From assembly GCF_012935715.1 (NCBI RefSeq), contig NZ_CP052860.1, positions 5,952,001 through 6,016,000 of the forward strand: 64,000 nucleotides of DNA, in the 5' to 3' direction. Shown one piece after another: positions 52,214-62,017 of this stretch. This stretch comes from Pseudomonas sp. ADAK13. Lineage in GTDB: Bacteria > Pseudomonadota > Gammaproteobacteria > Pseudomonadales > Pseudomonadaceae. Each line of letters opens with the position of its first letter. The stretch's first letter is position 1. The position numbers and the translations under genes were made by a program. Below the pieces are notes generated by a model. The model saw only the letters and a program-made list of their open reading frames with translations. It had not been told where the DNA came from and did no database searches.

Positions 52214-52927
52214 ATGGACCGTCTGTCAATGCTCGCTCGCTGGTTACCCGCTGCCATCAATACCCGCCCCGCCGAATGGAGCCGCGCCGCGATCGGCATG
52301 GCCCTGGGCACGCTCTTCAGTGTCTGGGTATGTGCCCAGGTGTTCGGCATGGAGGTGGCCTTGCACCTCATCGGCCCGCTCGGGGCCTCGGCGGTGCTGC
52401 TGTTTGCCGTGTCATCCGGCGCACTGGCCCAACCCTGGTCGATCATCGGCAGCTACCTGTGCGCCGGGGTCGTTGCCTTGCTGGTGGCCCGGGTACTGGG
52501 ACGCACCCTGGGCAGCGCGTGCCTGGCCGCCGGGATGACGGTGATCCTGATCTGCTGGCTGCGTTGCCTGCACCCGCCGGCGGGTGGGCTGGCCATGAGC
52601 CTGGTGCTGGCAGACCCCGCCTCCATCGCCCTGGGTTGGCAGGAAATGGGTGCCGTCATGCTGGGCGCTACCGTCATGGTGGCGTGTGCCCTGGCCTACA
52701 ATAATGCGACGCGCACACGTTACCCCAAGGGCGCAAGCGAACCGGCGGCACCGAGCTTTATGCCAACCGCCATCGAAAACCCCGGCATCAGCGCCGAAGA
52801 CCTCAAGCAGGCACTCGCCGAGCGCGAGCAGTTCCTGGACGTGACCCCACAGGAACTGGAAGAGCTGATCCAGGCCAGCGAACGGTACGCCCGGCGACGC
52901 GCTATCGGGGCGGTTTTCCAACGCTAG
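52214..52927 (+). CDS. HPP-family integral membrane protein
   Basis: A 237-residue protein with a four-helix HPP domain: AIGMALGTLFSVWVCAQVFG, HLIGPLGASAVLLFAVSSGA, and the hallmark CLHPPAGGLAMSLVLADP. A soluble C-terminal tail of about 70 residues follows (ISAEDLKQALAEREQFLDVT). HPP proteins have been linked to nitrite transport in plastids; the bacterial role is unsettled. No Shine-Dalgarno sequence is evident before 52214, and the ATG at 52229 (MLARWLPAAIN) is an equal option. It is monocistronic, as far as can be seen. Confidence 0.8.
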   Translation: MDRLSMLARWLPAAINTRPAEWSRAAIGMALGTLFSVWVCAQVFGMEVALHLIGPLGASAVLLFAVSSGALAQPWSIIGSYLCAGVVALLVARVLGRTLGSACLAAGMTVILICWLRCLHPPAGGLAMSLVLADPASIALGWQEMGAVMLGATVMVACALAYNNATRTRYPKGASEPAAPSFMPTAIENPGISAEDLKQALAEREQFLDVTPQELEELIQASERYARRRAIGAVFQR

Positions 52928-52982
52928 GGCCGATGCAGCCCATCGTGCAAAAATGCAAAAACGACCTGCAGGATTCCGACTT

Positions 52983-53007
52983 GTACTGGGCAAATTTGCA
53001 CTGGTAC
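52983..53007. promoter_or_regulatory. Palindromic element upstream of the acyl-CoA genes
   Basis: A perfect GCAAATTTGC (52990-52999) sits between two GTAC boxes, 70 bp before the hydrolase start. Its position fits an operator for a branched-chain catabolism regulator, but no consensus is known to me that matches. Confidence 0.3.
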
Positions 53008-53069
53008 GATCGCGAGAGCGTTCGCCCCCGAACATCTTGATAAAGAACAATAAAAGCAGGGAGTTAGAG

Positions 53070-54173
53070 ATGACTGCTCAGGTTTCATCCGAGGCAAGCA
53101 GCGCCGGGATTCTGCAAGACGAGGTCCTGGCTGAAGTACGCAACCACATAGGCCACCTGACGCTCAATCGCCCCGCCGGCCTGAATGCCATTACCCTGGA
53201 CATGGTCCGCAGCCTCAGCCGGCATTTGCAGGCCTGGGCTGACGACCCCCGGGTGCACGCCGTGGTGCTGCGCGGTGCCGGGGAAAAAGCCTTCTGCGCC
53301 GGCGGCGACATTCGCTCGCTGTACGACAGCTACAAGAACGGCGACACCCTTCACGAAGACTTCTTCGTCGAGGAATACGCCCTCGACCTCGCCATCCACC
53401 ACTACCGCAAACCGGTGCTGGCGCTGATGGACGGCTTTGTCCTCGGCGGCGGCATGGGCCTGGTGCAAGGCGCCGACCTGCGAGTGGTCACCGAACGCAG
53501 CCGCCTGGCGATGCCGGAAGTGGCCATCGGTTATTTCCCTGACGTGGGCGGCAGCTATTTCCTGCCGCGTATTCCCGGCGAACTGGGGATCTACCTCGGT
53601 GTGACCGGGGTGCAGATTCGCGCGGCCGACGCCCTGTATTGCGGGCTTGCCGACTGGTACCTCGACAGCGCCAAACTCAGCGAGCTCGATCAGCGGCTCG
53701 ACCGCCTTCAATGGCACGACTCGCCGCTCAAGGACCTGCAAGGCCTGCTGGCCGGCCTGGCCGTACAGCAATTGCCCGACGCACCGCTGGCGGCACTGCG
53801 CCCGGCCATCGACCACTTTTTTGCCTTGCCGGACGTGCCGAGCATCGTTGAGCAGTTGCAGCAAGTCACCGTTGCCGACAGTCACGACTGGGCGTTGACC
53901 ACCGTCAGCCTGATGCAGACCCGCTCGCCCCTGGCCATGGCCGTCACCCTGCAGATGCTGCGCCGGGGTCGCCACCTGCCCCTGGAGCAGTGCTTCGCCC
54001 TGGAATTGCACCTGGACCGCCAATGGTTCGCCCGCGGCGACCTGATCGAAGGCGTACGCGCCCTGCTGATCGACAAAGACAAAACCCCTCGCTGGAACCC
54101 TCCGTCCCTCCAGGCGTTGGAGGCTGATCATGTCGAGAGCTTCTTCCGCGACTTCGACAAGAACGAGAACTAA
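53070..54173 (+). CDS. 3-hydroxyisobutyryl-CoA hydrolase (ECH_2 family)
   Basis: This enzyme of valine degradation frees 3-hydroxyisobutyrate from its CoA thioester. The 367-residue crotonase-fold protein has the oxyanion loops AFCAGGDIRSLYDSYKNGD and DGFVLGGGMGLVQGADLRVV, and the hydrolase-specific stretch MPEVAIGYFPDVGGSYFLPR. The C-terminal segment DLIEGVRALLIDKDKTPRWN is typical of HIBYL-CoA hydrolases rather than plain hydratases. The start at 53070 follows AGGGAG; the longer frame has no site. An acyl-CoA dehydrogenase gene follows after 3 bp, so the pair is one unit. Confidence 0.88.
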   Translation: MTAQVSSEASSAGILQDEVLAEVRNHIGHLTLNRPAGLNAITLDMVRSLSRHLQAWADDPRVHAVVLRGAGEKAFCAGGDIRSLYDSYKNGDTLHEDFFVEEYALDLAIHHYRKPVLALMDGFVLGGGMGLVQGADLRVVTERSRLAMPEVAIGYFPDVGGSYFLPRIPGELGIYLGVTGVQIRAADALYCGLADWYLDSAKLSELDQRLDRLQWHDSPLKDLQGLLAGLAVQQLPDAPLAALRPAIDHFFALPDVPSIVEQLQQVTVADSHDWALTTVSLMQTRSPLAMAVTLQMLRRGRHLPLEQCFALELHLDRQWFARGDLIEGVRALLIDKDKTPRWNPPSLQALEADHVESFFRDFDKNEN

Positions 54174-54176
54174 GTC

Positions 54177-55328
54177 ATGCAAGATATTGAATTTACTGAA
54201 GAACAGGTAATGATCCGCGACATGGCCCGGGACTTTGCCCGAGGCGAAATCGCGCCTCACGCCCAGGCCTGGGAAAAAGCCGGCTGGATCGACGATGCCC
54301 TGGTCGCCAAGATGGGCGAACTGGGGTTGCTGGGGATGGTCGTCCCCGAGGAATGGGGCGGCACCTACGTCGACTACGTGGCCTACGCCCTGGCAGTGGA
54401 AGAGATCTCCGCCGGCGATGGCGCGACCGGCGCACTGATGAGTATCCATAATTCAGTCGGTTGCGGGCCAATTCTCAACTACGGCTCACAAGCGCAAAAG
54501 GAAACCTGGCTGGCGGAACTGGCCAGCGGCCAGGCTATCGGCTGCTTCTGCCTGACCGAACCCCAGGCCGGTTCCGAAGCCCACAACCTGCGCACCCGTG
54601 CCGAACTGCGGGACGGCCAGTGGGTGATCAACGGCGCCAAGCAGTTCGTCAGCAACGGCAAGCGCGCCAAGCTGGCGATCGTGTTTGCGGTGACCGACCC
54701 GGAACTCGGCAAGAAAGGCATCTCGGCCTTCCTGGTGCCTACCAACACCCCGGGCTTCGTGGTGGACCGTACCGAACACAAGATGGGCATTCGTGCCTCG
54801 GACACCTGCGCCGTCACCCTCAACCAATGCAGCGTGCCCGAAGCCAACCTGCTGGGCGAACGCGGCAAAGGCCTGGCCATCGCCCTGTCCAACCTCGAAG
54901 GTGGCCGCATCGGGATTGCCGCCCAGGCGCTGGGCATCGCCCGGGCCGCCTTTGAAGCGGCGCTGGCCTATGCCCGTGACCGGGTGCAGTTCGACAAGGC
55001 GATCATTGAACACCAGAGCGTGGCCAACCTGCTGGCCGACATGCAGACCCGCCTGAACGCCGCGCGCTTGCTGATCCTGCATGCCGCCAGACTGCGCAGT
55101 GCGGGCAAGCCGTGCCTGTCGGAAGCTTCCCAGGCCAAGTTGTTTGCCTCGGAAATGGCCGAGAAGGTGTGCTCCTCAGCGATGCAGATTCATGGGGGAT
55201 ATGGCTATCTGGAGGATTACCCGGTGGAGCGTTACTACCGGGATGCGCGGATTACCCAGATTTACGAGGGCACCAGCGAGATTCAGCGGATGGTGATTGC
55301 TCGAGAGCTTAAGAACTATCAGCTGTAA
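54177..55328 (+). CDS. Acyl-CoA dehydrogenase, short/branched-chain type
   Basis: A 383-residue FAD enzyme of the acyl-CoA dehydrogenase fold. Landmarks are [40 protein letters not shown] at the flavin, and the C-terminal [20 protein letters not shown] with [10 protein letters not shown]. The latter contains the catalytic Glu of I-Y-E-G-T (short- and branched-chain class). Together with the upstream 3-hydroxyisobutyryl-CoA hydrolase, an isobutyryl-CoA dehydrogenase role in valine breakdown is likely. It ends at a bidirectional hairpin facing the fad-x operon. Confidence 0.88.
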   Translation: MQDIEFTEEQVMIRDMARDFARGEIAPHAQAWEKAGWIDDALVAKMGELGLLGMVVPEEWGGTYVDYVAYALAVEEISAGDGATGALMSIHNSVGCGPILNYGSQAQKETWLAELASGQAIGCFCLTEPQAGSEAHNLRTRAELRDGQWVINGAKQFVSNGKRAKLAIVFAVTDPELGKKGISAFLVPTNTPGFVVDRTEHKMGIRASDTCAVTLNQCSVPEANLLGERGKGLAIALSNLEGGRIGIAAQALGIARAAFEAALAYARDRVQFDKAIIEHQSVANLLADMQTRLNAARLLILHAARLRSAGKPCLSEASQAKLFASEMAEKVCSSAMQIHGGYGYLEDYPVERYYRDARITQIYEGTSEIQRMVIARELKNYQL

Positions 55329-55350
55329 GCAGTTGATTTAAATTGAAATT

Positions 55351-55372
55351 GTGGGAGCCATCAGGCTCCCAC
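55351..55372. terminator. Bidirectional hairpin between convergent acyl-CoA operons
   Basis: GTGGGAGCC and GGCTCCCAC pair over 9 bp with an ATCA loop, between the stops at 55328 and 55380. The plus strand is AT-rich before it. The sequence also recalls a REP core (GTGGGAGC), so a REP-derived terminator is likely. Confidence 0.75.
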
Positions 55373-55379
55373 CTTGGCC

Positions 55380-56153
55380 TCACTTATCCTTGAACTCCGG
55401 CGCACGCTTGGCCACAAACGCCGCCATGCCTTCCTTCTGATCCAGTGTGGCAAACGCTGCATGGAACACCCGGCGCTCAAAGCGCACACCTTCAGACAGG
55501 CTCACTTCAAACGCACGGTTGACGCTTTCCTTGACCATCATGCTGATGGGCACCGATTTGCTGGCGATCAGGGTCGCGACTTTCAGCGCCTCATCCAGCA
55601 ACTCATCCGCCGGCACGATCCGCGCGACAATCCCGCAACGCTCCGCTTCCACCGCATCGATAAACCGGCCGGTCAGGCACATTTCCATGGCCTTGGCCTT
55701 GCCCACGGCGCGGGTCAGGCGCTGGGTGCCGCCCATGCCCGGCAGCACGCCGAGGTTGATTTCCGGCTGGCCGAACTTGGCGTTGTCACCGGCCAGGATG
55801 AAGTCGCACATCAACGCCAGCTCACACCCGCCGCCCAGGGCAAAACCGTTGACCGCCGCAATGATCGGCTTGCGGCGGTTGGCCACGCGGTCGCTGTCGC
55901 TGAACAGGTCATCCAGGTAGATCTGCGGGTAAGTCAGCTCGGCCATTTCCTTGATGTCGGCGCCGGCGGCAAAGGCTTTTTTCGAGCCGGTGAGCACGAT
56001 GCAGCCGATTTCCGGATTGGCTTCCAGGCTGTCCAGCGCCTGGTTCAACTCGCTGACCAGTTGAGCATTCAAGGCGTTCAGCGCTTGCGGGCGATTGAGG
56101 GTGATCAGCCCGACACGGCCCTGGACGTCCAGCAAAATGGTTTCGTAACTCAT
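55380..56153 (-). CDS. fadB1x: Enoyl-CoA hydratase
   Basis: A 257-residue crotonase that hydrates enoyl-CoA. Loops [20 protein letters not shown] and [20 protein letters not shown] form the oxyanion hole. The catalytic Glu region is [20 protein letters not shown], with a second acidic residue in place. It is the last gene of a five-gene minus-strand operon, 9 bp after the acyl-CoA dehydrogenase gene. Gene order matches P. putida fadDx-fadB2x-fadAx-fadEx-fadB1x, used for isoleucine and short-chain acid catabolism, where tiglyl-CoA would be its substrate. The symbol follows that order, from memory. Confidence 0.88.
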   Translation of the reverse strand: MSYETILLDVQGRVGLITLNRPQALNALNAQLVSELNQALDSLEANPEIGCIVLTGSKKAFAAGADIKEMAELTYPQIYLDDLFSDSDRVANRRKPIIAAVNGFALGGGCELALMCDFILAGDNAKFGQPEINLGVLPGMGGTQRLTRAVGKAKAMEMCLTGRFIDAVEAERCGIVARIVPADELLDEALKVATLIASKSVPISMMVKESVNRAFEVSLSEGVRFERRVFHAAFATLDQKEGMAAFVAKRAPEFKDK

Positions 56154-56162
56154 AGATGCTCC

Positions 56163-57290
56163 TCAGAGATTGCGTGAAATGACCATGCGTTGAATATCGC
56201 TGGTGCCTTCGTAAATCTGGCAGACCCGCACATCGCGGTAGATCCGCTCCAGGGGAAAGTCGCTCAGGTAACCGTAACCGCCGAGGGTTTGCAAGGCCGC
56301 CGAACAGACCTTTTCGGCCATTTCCGACGCAAACAGCTTGGCCATTGAGGCTTCCACCAGCGCCGGTTTGCCGCTGTCACGCAGCGCGGCGGCGTAATGC
56401 ACCATCTGCCGGGCGACGGCGATTTGCGTGGCCATGTCCGCCAGGCGGAACGCCACGGCCTGGTGCTCGATGATCGGTTTGCCAAAGCTTTCCCGCTCAC
56501 GGGCGTAATCCCGGGCCGCTTCAAACGCCGCCCGCGCCATGCCCACCGCTTGCGAGGCAATGCCGACGCGCCCGCCTTCAAGGTTGGCCAGGGCGATTCG
56601 GTAGCCTTCGCCCTCCTCGCCCAAACGATTGCCGACCGGCACTTTCACGTCCTCAAACAGGATTTGGCAGGTGTCGGAGGCGTGCTGGCCGAGCTTGTCC
56701 TCGACCCGCGCCACGCTGTAGCCCGGCGAGTCAGTGGGCACGATAAACGCGCTGATGCCCCGCTTGCCGGCGGCCGGATCGGTGACCGCAAACACGATCA
56801 CAATCCCGGCGTTTTGCCCGGAGGTGATGAACTGCTTGCAGCCATTCAACACGTAGTGATCGCCTTCCAGCCGGGCCCGGGTTTTCAGGCCGCTGGCGTC
56901 GGAGCCGGCCTGGGGTTCGGTCAAGGCAAACGCGCCGAGCATGGCGCCGCTGGCCAGGGGCTTGAGGAACTGCTCTCGCTGTTGATCGTTACCGAACTTG
57001 AGGATCGGCACACAGCCCACCGAGTTGTGCACGCTCATGATGGTCGAGCAGGCGCCGTCGCCGGCGGCGATTTCTTCCAGGGCCATCGCATAGGCCAGGT
57101 AGCCGGTGTCGCAACCGCCCCATTCTTCCGGGACCAGCATGCCGAAAAAGCCCAGTTCGGCCATTTCGCCGACGGCCTCCCTGGGAAAGCGATGCTCGCG
57201 GTCCCACTCGGCGGCGAACGGCTTGAGCCGTTCCTGGGCAAATTGCCGGGCGGCCTCGCTGATTTGCAGTTGTTCGTCATTCGGGAGCAT
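56163..57290 (-). CDS. fadEx: Acyl-CoA dehydrogenase (short-chain, 2-methylbutyryl type)
   Basis: A 375-residue FAD enzyme: [40 protein letters not shown] at the flavin, and the catalytic Glu in [14 protein letters not shown]. It is about 60% similar by eye to the dehydrogenase at 54177 yet lies on the other strand in a different operon, so the two probably divide work between isoleucine and valine intermediates. Gaps of 9 bp on both sides confirm operon membership. The start at 57290 gives the standard [20 protein letters not shown]. Confidence 0.88.
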   Translation of the reverse strand: MLPNDEQLQISEAARQFAQERLKPFAAEWDREHRFPREAVGEMAELGFFGMLVPEEWGGCDTGYLAYAMALEEIAAGDGACSTIMSVHNSVGCVPILKFGNDQQREQFLKPLASGAMLGAFALTEPQAGSDASGLKTRARLEGDHYVLNGCKQFITSGQNAGIVIVFAVTDPAAGKRGISAFIVPTDSPGYSVARVEDKLGQHASDTCQILFEDVKVPVGNRLGEEGEGYRIALANLEGGRVGIASQAVGMARAAFEAARDYARERESFGKPIIEHQAVAFRLADMATQIAVARQMVHYAAALRDSGKPALVEASMAKLFASEMAEKVCSAALQTLGGYGYLSDFPLERIYRDVRVCQIYEGTSDIQRMVISRNL

Positions 57291-57299
57291 AGGTGTTCC

Positions 57300-58484
57300 T
57301 TAGTACAGGCATTCAACGGCCATAGCCGTGGCTTCACCGCCGCCGATGCAGATGGCTGCGACGCCGCGCTTGAGGCCTTTCTGGCGCAGGGCCGAGAGCA
57401 GGGTCACCAGGATCCGTGCGCCGGACGCACCGATCGGATGGCCCAGGGCACAGGCGCCGCCGTGGATGTTGACCTTGCTGTGGGGGATTTCCAGCTTGCT
57501 CATGGTCACCAGGCTGACCACAGCGAAGGCTTCGTTGATTTCAAACAGGTCGACCTCGTCGAGGTTCCAGCCGGTCTTGGTCATCAGCTTGCGGATCGCC
57601 CCCACCGGCGCGACCGGGAACAGGCCTGGCTCGTCGGCAAAGGCTGCGTGGCCATGAATCACCGCCAACGGCTTGAGCCCACGCTTTTGCGCTTCGGACT
57701 CACGCATCAGCAGCAGTGCCGCTGCACCGTCGGAAATCGAGCTGGAGTTGGCGGCCGTCACCGTGCCGCCTTCGCGGAAGGCCGGTTTCAAGGTGGCGAT
57801 CTTGTCCAGTTTGGCTTTGGGCGGCTGTTCATCGTGGGTGATGGTTTTCTGCTCCTTGCCTACGGTGACCTGTACCGGAACGATTTCGGCGATGAAGTTG
57901 CCGTCGGTGATCGCCTGTTGCGCACGGGTCAGGGACGCAATGGCAAACGCGTCCTGGGCCTCGCGGGAAAAGCCGTTGTGCTCGGCGCAGTCCTCGGCAA
58001 AGGTGCCCATCAGGCGGCCCTTGTCATAGGCGTCTTCGAGGCCGTCGAGGAACATGTGGTCGAGCACCCGGCCGTGGCCCATGCGGTAACCGCTGCGGGC
58101 GCGGTCCAGCAGGTACGGCGCGTTGGACATGCTCTCCATGCCACCGGCGATGACCACGTCCACACTGCCCGCCAGCAACGAGTCATGGGCCAGGATGGTG
58201 GCCTCCATGCCGGAGCCGCACATCTTGTTGAGGGTGGTGCAGCGGGTGGATTTGTCCAGGCCGGCGCCGAGGGCCGCCTGGCGCGCAGGGGCCTGGCCGA
58301 GGCCGGCGGGCAGCACACAGCCGAACAGCACTTCATCCACGGCGTCGCTGGCAATACCGGCCCGTTCGACCGCCGAGCGAATCGCTGCAGCGCCCAGTTG
58401 CGGGGCAGTCAGGCCTTTGAGGTCGCCCTGGAACCCGCCCATCGGGGTACGTACCGCGCTGACAATAACGATTGGATCAGTCAT
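57300..58484 (-). CDS. fadAx: Acetyl-CoA C-acyltransferase (thiolase)
   Basis: A 394-residue thiolase that splits 3-ketoacyl-CoA, here probably 2-methylacetoacetyl-CoA, into propionyl-CoA and acetyl-CoA. The nucleophilic Cys lies in TRCTTLNKMCGSGMEATILA. The His motif is NIHGGACALGHPIGASGARI, and the second active Cys is in AICIGGGEATAMAVE. Length and all loops are standard. It lies between fadB2x (11 bp) and fadEx (9 bp). Biosynthetic acetoacetyl-CoA thiolase activity is possible but less likely in this context. Confidence 0.9.
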   Translation of the reverse strand: MTDPIVIVSAVRTPMGGFQGDLKGLTAPQLGAAAIRSAVERAGIASDAVDEVLFGCVLPAGLGQAPARQAALGAGLDKSTRCTTLNKMCGSGMEATILAHDSLLAGSVDVVIAGGMESMSNAPYLLDRARSGYRMGHGRVLDHMFLDGLEDAYDKGRLMGTFAEDCAEHNGFSREAQDAFAIASLTRAQQAITDGNFIAEIVPVQVTVGKEQKTITHDEQPPKAKLDKIATLKPAFREGGTVTAANSSSISDGAAALLLMRESEAQKRGLKPLAVIHGHAAFADEPGLFPVAPVGAIRKLMTKTGWNLDEVDLFEINEAFAVVSLVTMSKLEIPHSKVNIHGGACALGHPIGASGARILVTLLSALRQKGLKRGVAAICIGGGEATAMAVECLY

Positions 58485-58495
58485 GAAAAATCTCC

Positions 58496-59266
58496 TTATT
58501 TGGCCGCCATGCGCAAGGCACCGTCGAGACGGATCACCTCGCCGTTGAGCATGCTGTTTTCAATGATATGCCGCACCAGCGCGGCGTACTCGCCTGGCTT
58601 GCCCAGGCGCGGCGGGAACGGCACACCGGCGGCCAGGGACTCACGCACTTGCGGGGTCATGCCGGCCATCATCGGGGTTTCGAAAATGCCGGGGGCGATG
58701 GTCATCACCCGAATCCCGTAGCGCGCCAGTTCGCGGGCCGCCGGCAGGGTCAGGCTGGCAATCGCGCCCTTGGAGGCGGCATACGCCGCCTGGCCAATCT
58801 GACCGTCAAAGGCTGCCACCGAGGCGGTGTTGATGATCACGCCGCGCTCGCCATCGGCATTTGCCTCGGTTTCAGCGATGGCGGCTGCGGCCAGGCGCAG
58901 CAGGTTGAAACTGCCGATCAGGTTGACGTTGATCACCTGGGCAAAGTTGGCCAACGCGTGTGGGCCATTTTTGCCGAGGATTTTCTCGCCACGCACCACG
59001 CCGGCGCAGTTGACCAGCCCGTGCAAGCCACCAAACGCAGCAACGGTGGCCTGCACCGCAGCCTCGGCGGCGGCTTCCTGGCTGATATCCGCGACCACGC
59101 TGCGCGCCTGCTCACCGAGTTTTTGCGCCTGGGCGGCGACGGCGTCGGCGTTCAGGTCCACCAGCATTACCTTGGCACCGGCGGCTACCAACATCTCGGC
59201 GGTTGCCGCGCCGAGGCCTGAAGCGCCGCCGCTGACCAGAAAAACCTTGTTCTCAATCTGCATCAT
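58496..59266 (-). CDS. fadB2x: 3-hydroxyacyl-CoA dehydrogenase type II (SDR, HSD17B10-like)
   Basis: A 256-residue SDR that oxidises 3-hydroxyacyl-CoA with NAD+, as 2-methyl-3-hydroxybutyryl-CoA in isoleucine degradation. The cofactor loop is [24 protein letters not shown] replaces N-A-G, the Ser lies in NTASVAAF, and YAASK holds Tyr and Lys. [20 protein letters not shown] and the end [15 protein letters not shown] are typical of HSD17B10 proteins. Start may be either of two adjacent ATG codons. It is second in the operon, 18 bp after fadDx. Confidence 0.9.
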   Translation of the reverse strand: MMQIENKVFLVSGGASGLGAATAEMLVAAGAKVMLVDLNADAVAAQAQKLGEQARSVVADISQEAAAEAAVQATVAAFGGLHGLVNCAGVVRGEKILGKNGPHALANFAQVINVNLIGSFNLLRLAAAAIAETEANADGERGVIINTASVAAFDGQIGQAAYAASKGAIASLTLPAARELARYGIRVMTIAPGIFETPMMAGMTPQVRESLAAGVPFPPRLGKPGEYAALVRHIIENSMLNGEVIRLDGALRMAAK

Positions 59267-59284
59267 TGTTTCCTTGAAGAGGGA

Positions 59285-60934
59285 TTACGCCGTAGCCGCC
59301 TGGGCCTTGGCGATTTCCTGATTACGCAAAATGAAGCGTTGCAGCTTGCCGCTCGGGGTCTTGGGCAGCTCGCTGACAAATTCGATTTCCCGTGGGTACG
59401 AGTGGGCCGCCAGGCGCTTGCGCACGTGCTGGCGCAGCTCTTCGGCCAGGGCCGGCTCGGCGCGGTACTGCTCGCTGAGCACTACAAAGGCTTTGACGAT
59501 CTCGGTGCGTTCCGGGCAGGGCTTGCCCACCACCGCCGCTTCCACCACCGCCGGGTGCTCGATCAGGGCACTTTCCACATCGAACGGGCCGACCCGGTAG
59601 CCGGAGGTGGTGATCACATCGTCACTGCGCCCCACGAAGCTGATACTGCCGTCGGGGTTCAGCTCCACCGTGTCGCCGCTGAGGTAGTACTTGCCGACGA
59701 AAGCCTTCGTCTTGACCCCGTCGTAGCCGGCGAACCAGCACATTGGCGATTGCTCGCGGTCGATGGCGAGAATGCCCGGCTGACCGGCGGGCAGTTCCTG
59801 ATGGTCGTCGTCCAGCACCACGATGCGATGCCCCGGCGAGGCAAAACCGGCAGAACCGACATGCACCGGGTGCTCCAGGCCGTGGTGATTGCACAGCACC
59901 ATGCCCAGTTCGGTCTGGCCATAGTGGTCGTGGATGGTCACGCCGAGGTTGTCGGCGAACCAGCGAATCACCTCCGGGTTCAACGGCTCGCCGGCGCTGC
60001 TGACAATGCGCAGCTTGCCTTTGATCGACTGGGCGAACTGTTCGCCGCCAGCAATCAGCAGGCGGTAGGCCGTCGGCGATCCGGTGAGGTTGGTGATCCC
60101 GTATTTGTTGATGACGCGGCAGGTGCTTTCGAGGGTGAACGGGCCGTCGTAGAAGGTGATCGGGTGGCCCATGGACAACGGGCCGGTGACGCCGAAATAG
60201 ATGCCGTAGGCCCAGCCCGGATCGGCGACGTTCCAGAACGCGTCCTCGGGGCGCAGGTCCACGGCATCGCGGGTGTAGCTCTGGAACGCGACGATCGCCT
60301 TGAGCGGCACGGCCAGGGCTTTCGACGGGCCGGTGGTGCCGGAGGTGAACATCAGCAGGAATGGGTCTTCGGCGCCCAGCAGTACCGGCTCGCAGGTATT
60401 GGAATAGTTGGGCAACTCGGCCCAGAAGCTGAAATCGCCACGCACGATGCCTTCGCCGTTGGGGCCGGAGACGGTGACGATGGTTGGGCAGTCGGCCACT
60501 TCATTAAGCTTGGGACGGTTGACGGCGTCAGTCACCACCAACGCTGCGCCGGAGCTGTTCAGGCGGTGTTCGATGGCTTTGGGGCCGAAGGCGGTGAACA
60601 GAGGCTGATAGACCGCGCCGATGCGCCAGGTGGCGAGTACCACCACCAGCAACTCGGCGGTGCGTGGCAGGAGGCCCGCTACCTTGTCACCGCGTTTGAC
60701 GCCCTGGGCCAGGAGGAAATTGGCGAAGCGTGCGGCCTGGTCTTGCAATTGGGTGAAGGTGGACGTGGCGCTGCGGCCGTCCTTGCCCTCCCAGAACAGT
60801 GCGATGCGGCCGGGCAATGCGTGGCGGTCGCAGCATTCGACGCAGGCGTTGAGCGCCTGCAGGCTGCCCGACAGGGCGGCGTCGACGGTGTGTTGGTAGT
60901 TGAACTGGGTGGTGGCAGCCGAGTAATCACGCAT
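59285..60934 (-). CDS. fadDx: AMP-forming acyl-CoA synthetase
   Basis: A 549-residue adenylate-forming enzyme that activates short or branched carboxylic acids with ATP and CoA. Motifs are LLMFTSGTTGPSKALAVPLK (P-loop), GEPLNPEVIRWF, HDHYGQTELGM, YYLSGDTVELNPDGSISFVG with the hinge Asp, and ELPKTPSGKLQRFILR with the catalytic Lys. It is the first gene of the operon, so the operon promoter should lie in 60935-61030. It resembles acetyl/propionyl-type and medium-chain synthetases; levulinate or 2-methylbutyrate are possible substrates by analogy to P. putida. Confidence 0.88.
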   Translation of the reverse strand: MRDYSAATTQFNYQHTVDAALSGSLQALNACVECCDRHALPGRIALFWEGKDGRSATSTFTQLQDQAARFANFLLAQGVKRGDKVAGLLPRTAELLVVVLATWRIGAVYQPLFTAFGPKAIEHRLNSSGAALVVTDAVNRPKLNEVADCPTIVTVSGPNGEGIVRGDFSFWAELPNYSNTCEPVLLGAEDPFLLMFTSGTTGPSKALAVPLKAIVAFQSYTRDAVDLRPEDAFWNVADPGWAYGIYFGVTGPLSMGHPITFYDGPFTLESTCRVINKYGITNLTGSPTAYRLLIAGGEQFAQSIKGKLRIVSSAGEPLNPEVIRWFADNLGVTIHDHYGQTELGMVLCNHHGLEHPVHVGSAGFASPGHRIVVLDDDHQELPAGQPGILAIDREQSPMCWFAGYDGVKTKAFVGKYYLSGDTVELNPDGSISFVGRSDDVITTSGYRVGPFDVESALIEHPAVVEAAVVGKPCPERTEIVKAFVVLSEQYRAEPALAEELRQHVRKRLAAHSYPREIEFVSELPKTPSGKLQRFILRNQEIAKAQAATA

Positions 60935-61034
60935 CGCTTCAAATCCCTGTGTGTTTTTATTTTCAGGATGGGTACGTAGACCGGTGAAATAGTCGCTCTA
61001 GAGCGGTGGACGGGCAATGGTCAAAGCTTTCAAC

Positions 61035-61965
61035 TTGGTTGACTGGTTTGGCCAAGGGGGCTGCGCTTTTGGGGGGTATATCCGTTGCTGCGGTAACGGC
61101 CGCTATGGGTTCCGCTCTTACAGCGGCTCACTTTTGAACAGCGCAAAAGTAAGCAAAACGCTCTTGCCCCACCACTCGGCACCTCGCTAAGGCTCGGTGT
61201 GCCCTCTCTCCGGTACTACTGCGCGGGCCGCCGCGACGGGGCGTCCCTGCCCCGTCGCGGCTAAACCGGCGTCCTGCCGGTTTACCCGCTCCGTACTACC
61301 TGCGTTCGGCCAGCGTGGTTTAACGGGGCGCCTAAGATCAAGATCAAAAGCAGATCAACAGCACAGCGGCCTACAGGCCGGCTTGAGTGGTGTGAAGCAA
61401 AGGCAAGATCAAAATCAAAAGCCAGAGCGGGCACGGTCAAATGTGGGAGCTGGCTTGCCTGCGATAGCATCAACTGGGTGTACCTGATGCACCGAGGTGT
61501 CTGCATCGCCGGCAAGCCAGCTCCTACAGAAAAGCAGAGCCGCAGCAGTTTCAGATTTGGTTTTCGCTTTGGCTTTTGCTCTGGCTTCTACCACTCAAGC
61601 CGGCCTGTAGGCCGCTGTGCTCTTGCTTTTGATCTTGATCTGGCTCTGACTGCCCCAATCAGCCCGAGGCCGAACGCAGGGATTGAGGAGCGGGTAAACC
61701 GGCAGGACGCCGGTTTAGCCGCGACGGGGCAGGGACGCCCCGTCGCGGCGGCCCGCGGAGCAATGCCGGAGTGAGGGAACACCGAGCCTAGGCGAGGTGC
61801 CGACAGGCGGGGCAGAGCCCTTTGCTTACTTTGGGGCTTTTCCAAAGTGAGTCGCTGTAAGAGCGAAACCATAAGCCGCCGTTACCCAAATAACGGATAT
61901 GTACACCAAAAGCCCCCCGGCGATAGACCCCACCAATCACCCAGTCAGCCCAAGCGATTGGACGC
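61035..61965. repeat. Giant interrupted inverted repeat of intergenic elements
   Basis: The 1.08-kb gap 60935-62017 has no gene. A repeat unit of about 350 bp occurs twice in opposite orientation. Matching blocks include TATATCCGTT at 61075 against ACATATCCG on the other strand near 61900. The block CGCTCTTACAGCG lies near 61111 and near 61850 in complement, CTCGGCACCTCGC near 61172 and near 61800, and the GC-rich CGCGACGGGGCGTCCCTGCC near 61231 and 61740. AAGCCGGCCTGTAGGCCGC recurs near 61385 and 61600. The unit carries smaller internal palindromes, and a REP pair sits in the centre. Such multi-copy repeats are common in P. fluorescens genomes. Confidence 0.75.
61442..61529. repeat. REP pair at the centre of the giant inverted repeat
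   Basis: TGTGGGAGCTGGCTTGCCTG with GCGATAGC near 61443 faces its complement GCATCGCCGGCAAGCCAGCT at 61503-61522. This is another REP subtype than the one at 39331 (GGAGCTGGCTTGCCTGC versus GGAGCGGGCTTGCTCGC). Confidence 0.75.
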
Positions 61966-62017
61966 TCTACCCGCAAGCTTCTAAGCTTGAGGCCTGCGCC
62001 ACCCAAGAAGCCCGCCC

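Noticed and set aside
56397..58721. A 774-codon plus-strand open frame opposite fadEx and fadAx
   Set aside because: The minus-strand acyl-CoA dehydrogenase and thiolase have intact catalytic motifs and tight spacing; the plus frame is a composition artefact.
61197..61775. Short frames in the giant inverted repeat
   Set aside because: They translate palindromic repeat DNA (for example RPVGRCALAFDLDLAL-type strings in both arms) and mirror each other, as expected for repeats, not genes.
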